Shown here: positions 58,752 to 60,602 of the stretch, one piece after another
How positions within the stretch are numbered: the stretch's first letter is position 1
Layout of the letters: the number at the start of each line of letters is the position of its first letter
Assembly (NCBI GenBank): GCA_964548855.1
Contig: CAZJSR010000011.1
Location: forward strand, 1-60,602
Source of the DNA: UBA3206 sp964548855
Lineage (GTDB): Bacteria > Bacillota_I > Bacilli_A > Acholeplasmatales > Anaeroplasmataceae
Length of the DNA stretch: 60,602 nt
Reading direction: 5' to 3'
The notes under the pieces: model-generated
What the model saw: the letters and a program-made list of their open reading frames with translations, nothing else
The model's database searches: none
Told to the model about the DNA's origin: nothing
Program-made: the position numbers and the translations under genes

Positions 58752-60389
58752 TTATTCTAATCCTATTATATAACTATATACATCTTGTTTTCCATCAATT
58801 AAATAATACTCTTTGTCTAATGATTCTATATAAGATGTGATTGAATTAATTTCATCTTCATCTACATCTTTACCATAAATAATTGTTAACATACTATAAT
58901 TATCTAAATGACTTAATGTTTCTTTTAATAGTTCTATTCTATTATTGTTATTAGAAATAATATTTCCATCATAAATACTTATATAATCACCTTTTTTGAT
59001 AGTTAAATTATCAATTTCAGTATCTCTAATTGAGTATGTAATTTCCATAGTTTGAACATTTTTTATAACATCAAGTAAAGTTTGTTCAAGTTCTCCTATA
59101 TTTGTCGATTGAAAGTCAAACATTGAAAGTGCACTAATACATTCTACAAATGATTTTGTAGGAATCACATGCACATTTGCTTTGTCATATGTACGAGAAG
59201 CCATAATTGCTGACATTAAAATATTTCCATTATTTGGAAAAACAAATATATCTTTAGCTTTAATTTTTTCAAAAGCATCTATAAAATCTTTAGTAGATGT
59301 GTTCATTGTTTGACCGCCACTAACAACTACATCAACACCAAGTTCCTTAAATGTATTATTTAAACCCTCTCCATTAGAAACACATACTGTTGCGATATCT
59401 TTTTCAATGATTTCATCTAAATCCATTCCCTCAAAAAAATCTTCATTTTCAGAATGTTGTACATTCATATTTTCAATTTTCACGGTTAAAAACTCACCAA
59501 ACTTACGACAATACGACAACGCTAGACCTGGATCAAATAGGTGAACATGTATTTTTACAATATCTTCATCTTTAAACGCAACTATTGAATTACCACCAAT
59601 AGATTCTAAATACTTAACAATAGTATCAGTTTCAAATTTATCAATATCAACTTTTGAAACTTGTAGTTGAAGAATAAACTCTGTACAATAACCATAAGTT
59701 AATTCGCTCGTTGAATTGAATGATGAAATAACATTATCTTTATTTTTAGATTCTTCTATTTTAACATTAATATCTTCATTTAAAAGTCCTTTTTTCATAC
59801 CTTCTAATATTAATAAGAATCCGGCACCACCTGAATCTACAACTTTAGCTTTCCTTAAAATAGGAAGCAAATTCGGAGTATTATCGAGTGAAATCTTAGC
59901 TTCTTTAATTAAATATGAAAAGTATTCTTCAAAACTTGTCTTATCATCTATAATTTCAAAAGCATTATAAACAGCTTCCCTTGCGACAGTTAAGACTGTA
60001 CCTTCAACAGGATTTGCAACAACTGAATAAGCTTTATCGCTTCCTCTTTTCATAGCTGTGGCAAATTCTATAATATTTGCATTTTTTAAATTTTCAAGTC
60101 CTATTGATAATCCTTTAAAAAACTGAGATAAAATAACACCTGAATTACCTCTAGCATTTAAAACCATTCCTCTAGCTAATTGTTTAGACGCTTCAGATAT
60201 ATCTTCTATTTGTTTTGTTTCTAATATATTTACACCACCAAATATGGTCATCTTCATATTTGTTCCTGTATCTCCATCAGGAACAGGAAATACATTTAAT
60301 GTATTTATTCTTTCATAGTCACTGGCTAACATTTTTGCACCAATACTTACAATTTTATATAAATCTATTCCATTAATTACTTTTATCAT
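58752..60389 (-). CDS. DAK2-domain fatty acid kinase-like protein (FakA/YloV)
   Basis: 545 residues. The N-terminal DAK2/DhaL domain carries the nucleotide and metal site VFPVPDGDTGTNM near 35-47 and GNSGVILSQFFKG; a middle part has LTYGYCTEFILQL, and the C-terminal domain begins ATVCVSNGEGLNNTFKELGVDVVVSGGQTMNTS, typical of FakA. FakA with FakB phosphorylates exogenous fatty acids for phospholipid synthesis; no fakB is in the window. AAAAGGTG precedes the ATG. In Bacillus yloV follows yloU (asp23) and precedes recG; here a GGDEF gene follows. Confidence 0.92.
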   Translation of the reverse strand: MIKVINGIDLYKIVSIGAKMLASDYERINTLNVFPVPDGDTGTNMKMTIFGGVNILETKQIEDISEASKQLARGMVLNARGNSGVILSQFFKGLSIGLENLKNANIIEFATAMKRGSDKAYSVVANPVEGTVLTVAREAVYNAFEIIDDKTSFEEYFSYLIKEAKISLDNTPNLLPILRKAKVVDSGGAGFLLILEGMKKGLLNEDINVKIEESKNKDNVISSFNSTSELTYGYCTEFILQLQVSKVDIDKFETDTIVKYLESIGGNSIVAFKDEDIVKIHVHLFDPGLALSYCRKFGEFLTVKIENMNVQHSENEDFFEGMDLDEIIEKDIATVCVSNGEGLNNTFKELGVDVVVSGGQTMNTSTKDFIDAFEKIKAKDIFVFPNNGNILMSAIMASRTYDKANVHVIPTKSFVECISALSMFDFQSTNIGELEQTLLDVIKNVQTMEITYSIRDTEIDNLTIKKGDYISIYDGNIISNNNNRIELLKETLSHLDNYSMLTIIYGKDVDEDEINSITSYIESLDKEYYLIDGKQDVYSYIIGLE

Positions 60390-60418
60390 AATAACACCTT
60401 TTATTTTTTTATGACTAT

Positions 60419-60447
60419 ATTATATAATATCTCTCTAAATAAATCAA
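60419..60447 (-). promoter_or_regulatory. Promoter of the FakA-like/GGDEF operon
   Basis: TTGATT (60447-60442), 17-base spacer, TATAAT (60424-60419). Confidence 0.8.
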
Positions 60448-60504
60448 TTTTTTACATTTTTCACTTTTAAAAAACTACTAATTTAATAAATTTGTATACT
60501 TATT

Positions 60505-60539
60505 TATAAAAACAGACCCAATGATTAATCATTGAGTCT
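60505..60539 (-). terminator. Terminator of the gene at the right edge
   Basis: An 11-bp stem AGACTCAATGA/TCATTGGGTCT (one U-G pair) with a TTAA loop, followed by GTTTTTAT on the minus strand. Confidence 0.88.
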
Positions 60540-60548
60540 ATTCTAAAT

Positions 60549-60602
60549 CTATATTTCTATTTCTTCTATTATAGTTTCATGACAATACTTATCATCATAA
60601 TT
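60549..60602 (-). CDS. C-terminal end of an unidentified gene (cut by window edge)
   Basis: The last 17 codons before a TAG read NYDDKYCHETIIEEIEI. A strong terminator follows the stop by about 10 bases, which supports a real gene end. Too little is visible to name the protein; in Bacillus the gene before yloV encodes an Asp23-family protein, but this tail does not clearly fit. Confidence 0.5.
   Translation of the reverse strand, partial: NYDDKYCHETIIEEIEI

Noticed and set aside
1..60602. Possible Mycoplasma code (TGA as Trp)
   Set aside because: The DNA is AT-rich enough, but TGA ends several genes (flippase, ABC permease, LytTR regulator, 46842) at sites with terminators, and Trp is read from TGG throughout.
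1..60602. Mobile elements, CRISPR arrays, tRNA or rRNA genes
   Set aside because: I looked for transposases, integrases, regularly spaced repeats and cloverleaf ends on both strands and saw none; the window appears to be ordinary chromosome.

Overview
This window is a strongly AT-rich stretch of a low-GC Gram-positive chromosome (Bacillota, Bacilli-like, perhaps a reduced gut lineage; the lineage is inference). TGA is used as a stop and Trp is TGG, so the code is the standard bacterial one, not the Mycoplasma code. A convincing spoIVA next to the HU gene, a spoVID-like/ysxE-like pair and a small LysM protein near ruvA point to a spore former or a recent descendant of one. Almost every gene is on the minus strand; only a giant coiled-coil gene (8640-11942), a 69-residue membrane protein (46633-46842) and one candidate small RNA (about 23888-24029) are on the plus strand. 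I see no tRNA, rRNA, CRISPR array, phage or insertion sequence.

Layout in transcription order within blocks. 7587-2331: ruvA-ruvB-queA-cyclophilin-acetyltransferase-tgt-yqeY, followed by an M3-type lipoprotein peptidase and the start of an aminotransferase that runs off the left edge. 7951-7616: LysM protein. 8560-7970: methyltransferase, divergent from the 1100-residue coiled-coil protein, with overlapping promoters. 18865-11947: acetyltransferase-hisS-aspS-dCMP deaminase-SepM-like protease-membrane protein-lspA-rluD. 20223-18912: flippase. 21992-20252: alaR-alaT-like pair. 23872-22043: rsmD and an unknown acidic protein. 25710-24003: DEAD-box helicase. 25927-25711: a 6S-like RNA with a near-consensus promoter. 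28075-26385: infC-rpmI-rplT with an L20-type leader attenuator, and L20 fused to a Rho_N/SAP-like domain. 30079-28210: ABC exporter plus a 21-residue membrane peptide. 31552-30171: membrane LytTR regulator; 32219-31566: secreted protein.

38422-32265 is a SAM-riboswitch-controlled operon, priA-fmt-membrane HD-GYP-like protein-TSCPD protein-metK. 39924-38423 is a THF-riboswitch-controlled folate ECF component. 45910-39938 is glyQS-dnaG-rpoD-trmK-hydrolase. 46582-45972 is an acetyltransferase. 55634-46831 carries two flavoproteins, an ABC transporter, a PHP phosphoesterase, engB, a spoVID-like and a ysxE-like gene. HU, spoIVA, and a FakA-like kinase with a GGDEF protein close the window, with the tail of one more gene at the right edge.

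Most blocks are housekeeping (translation, tRNA modification, replication priming, recombination). The unusual parts are the RNA-level control (two riboswitches, an L20 leader, two candidate small RNAs, a hairpin between a ribosome binding site and its start codon), degenerate signalling domains, a domain-extended L20 and a domain-extended FolT, and a thinned-out set of spore-coat morphogenesis proteins.
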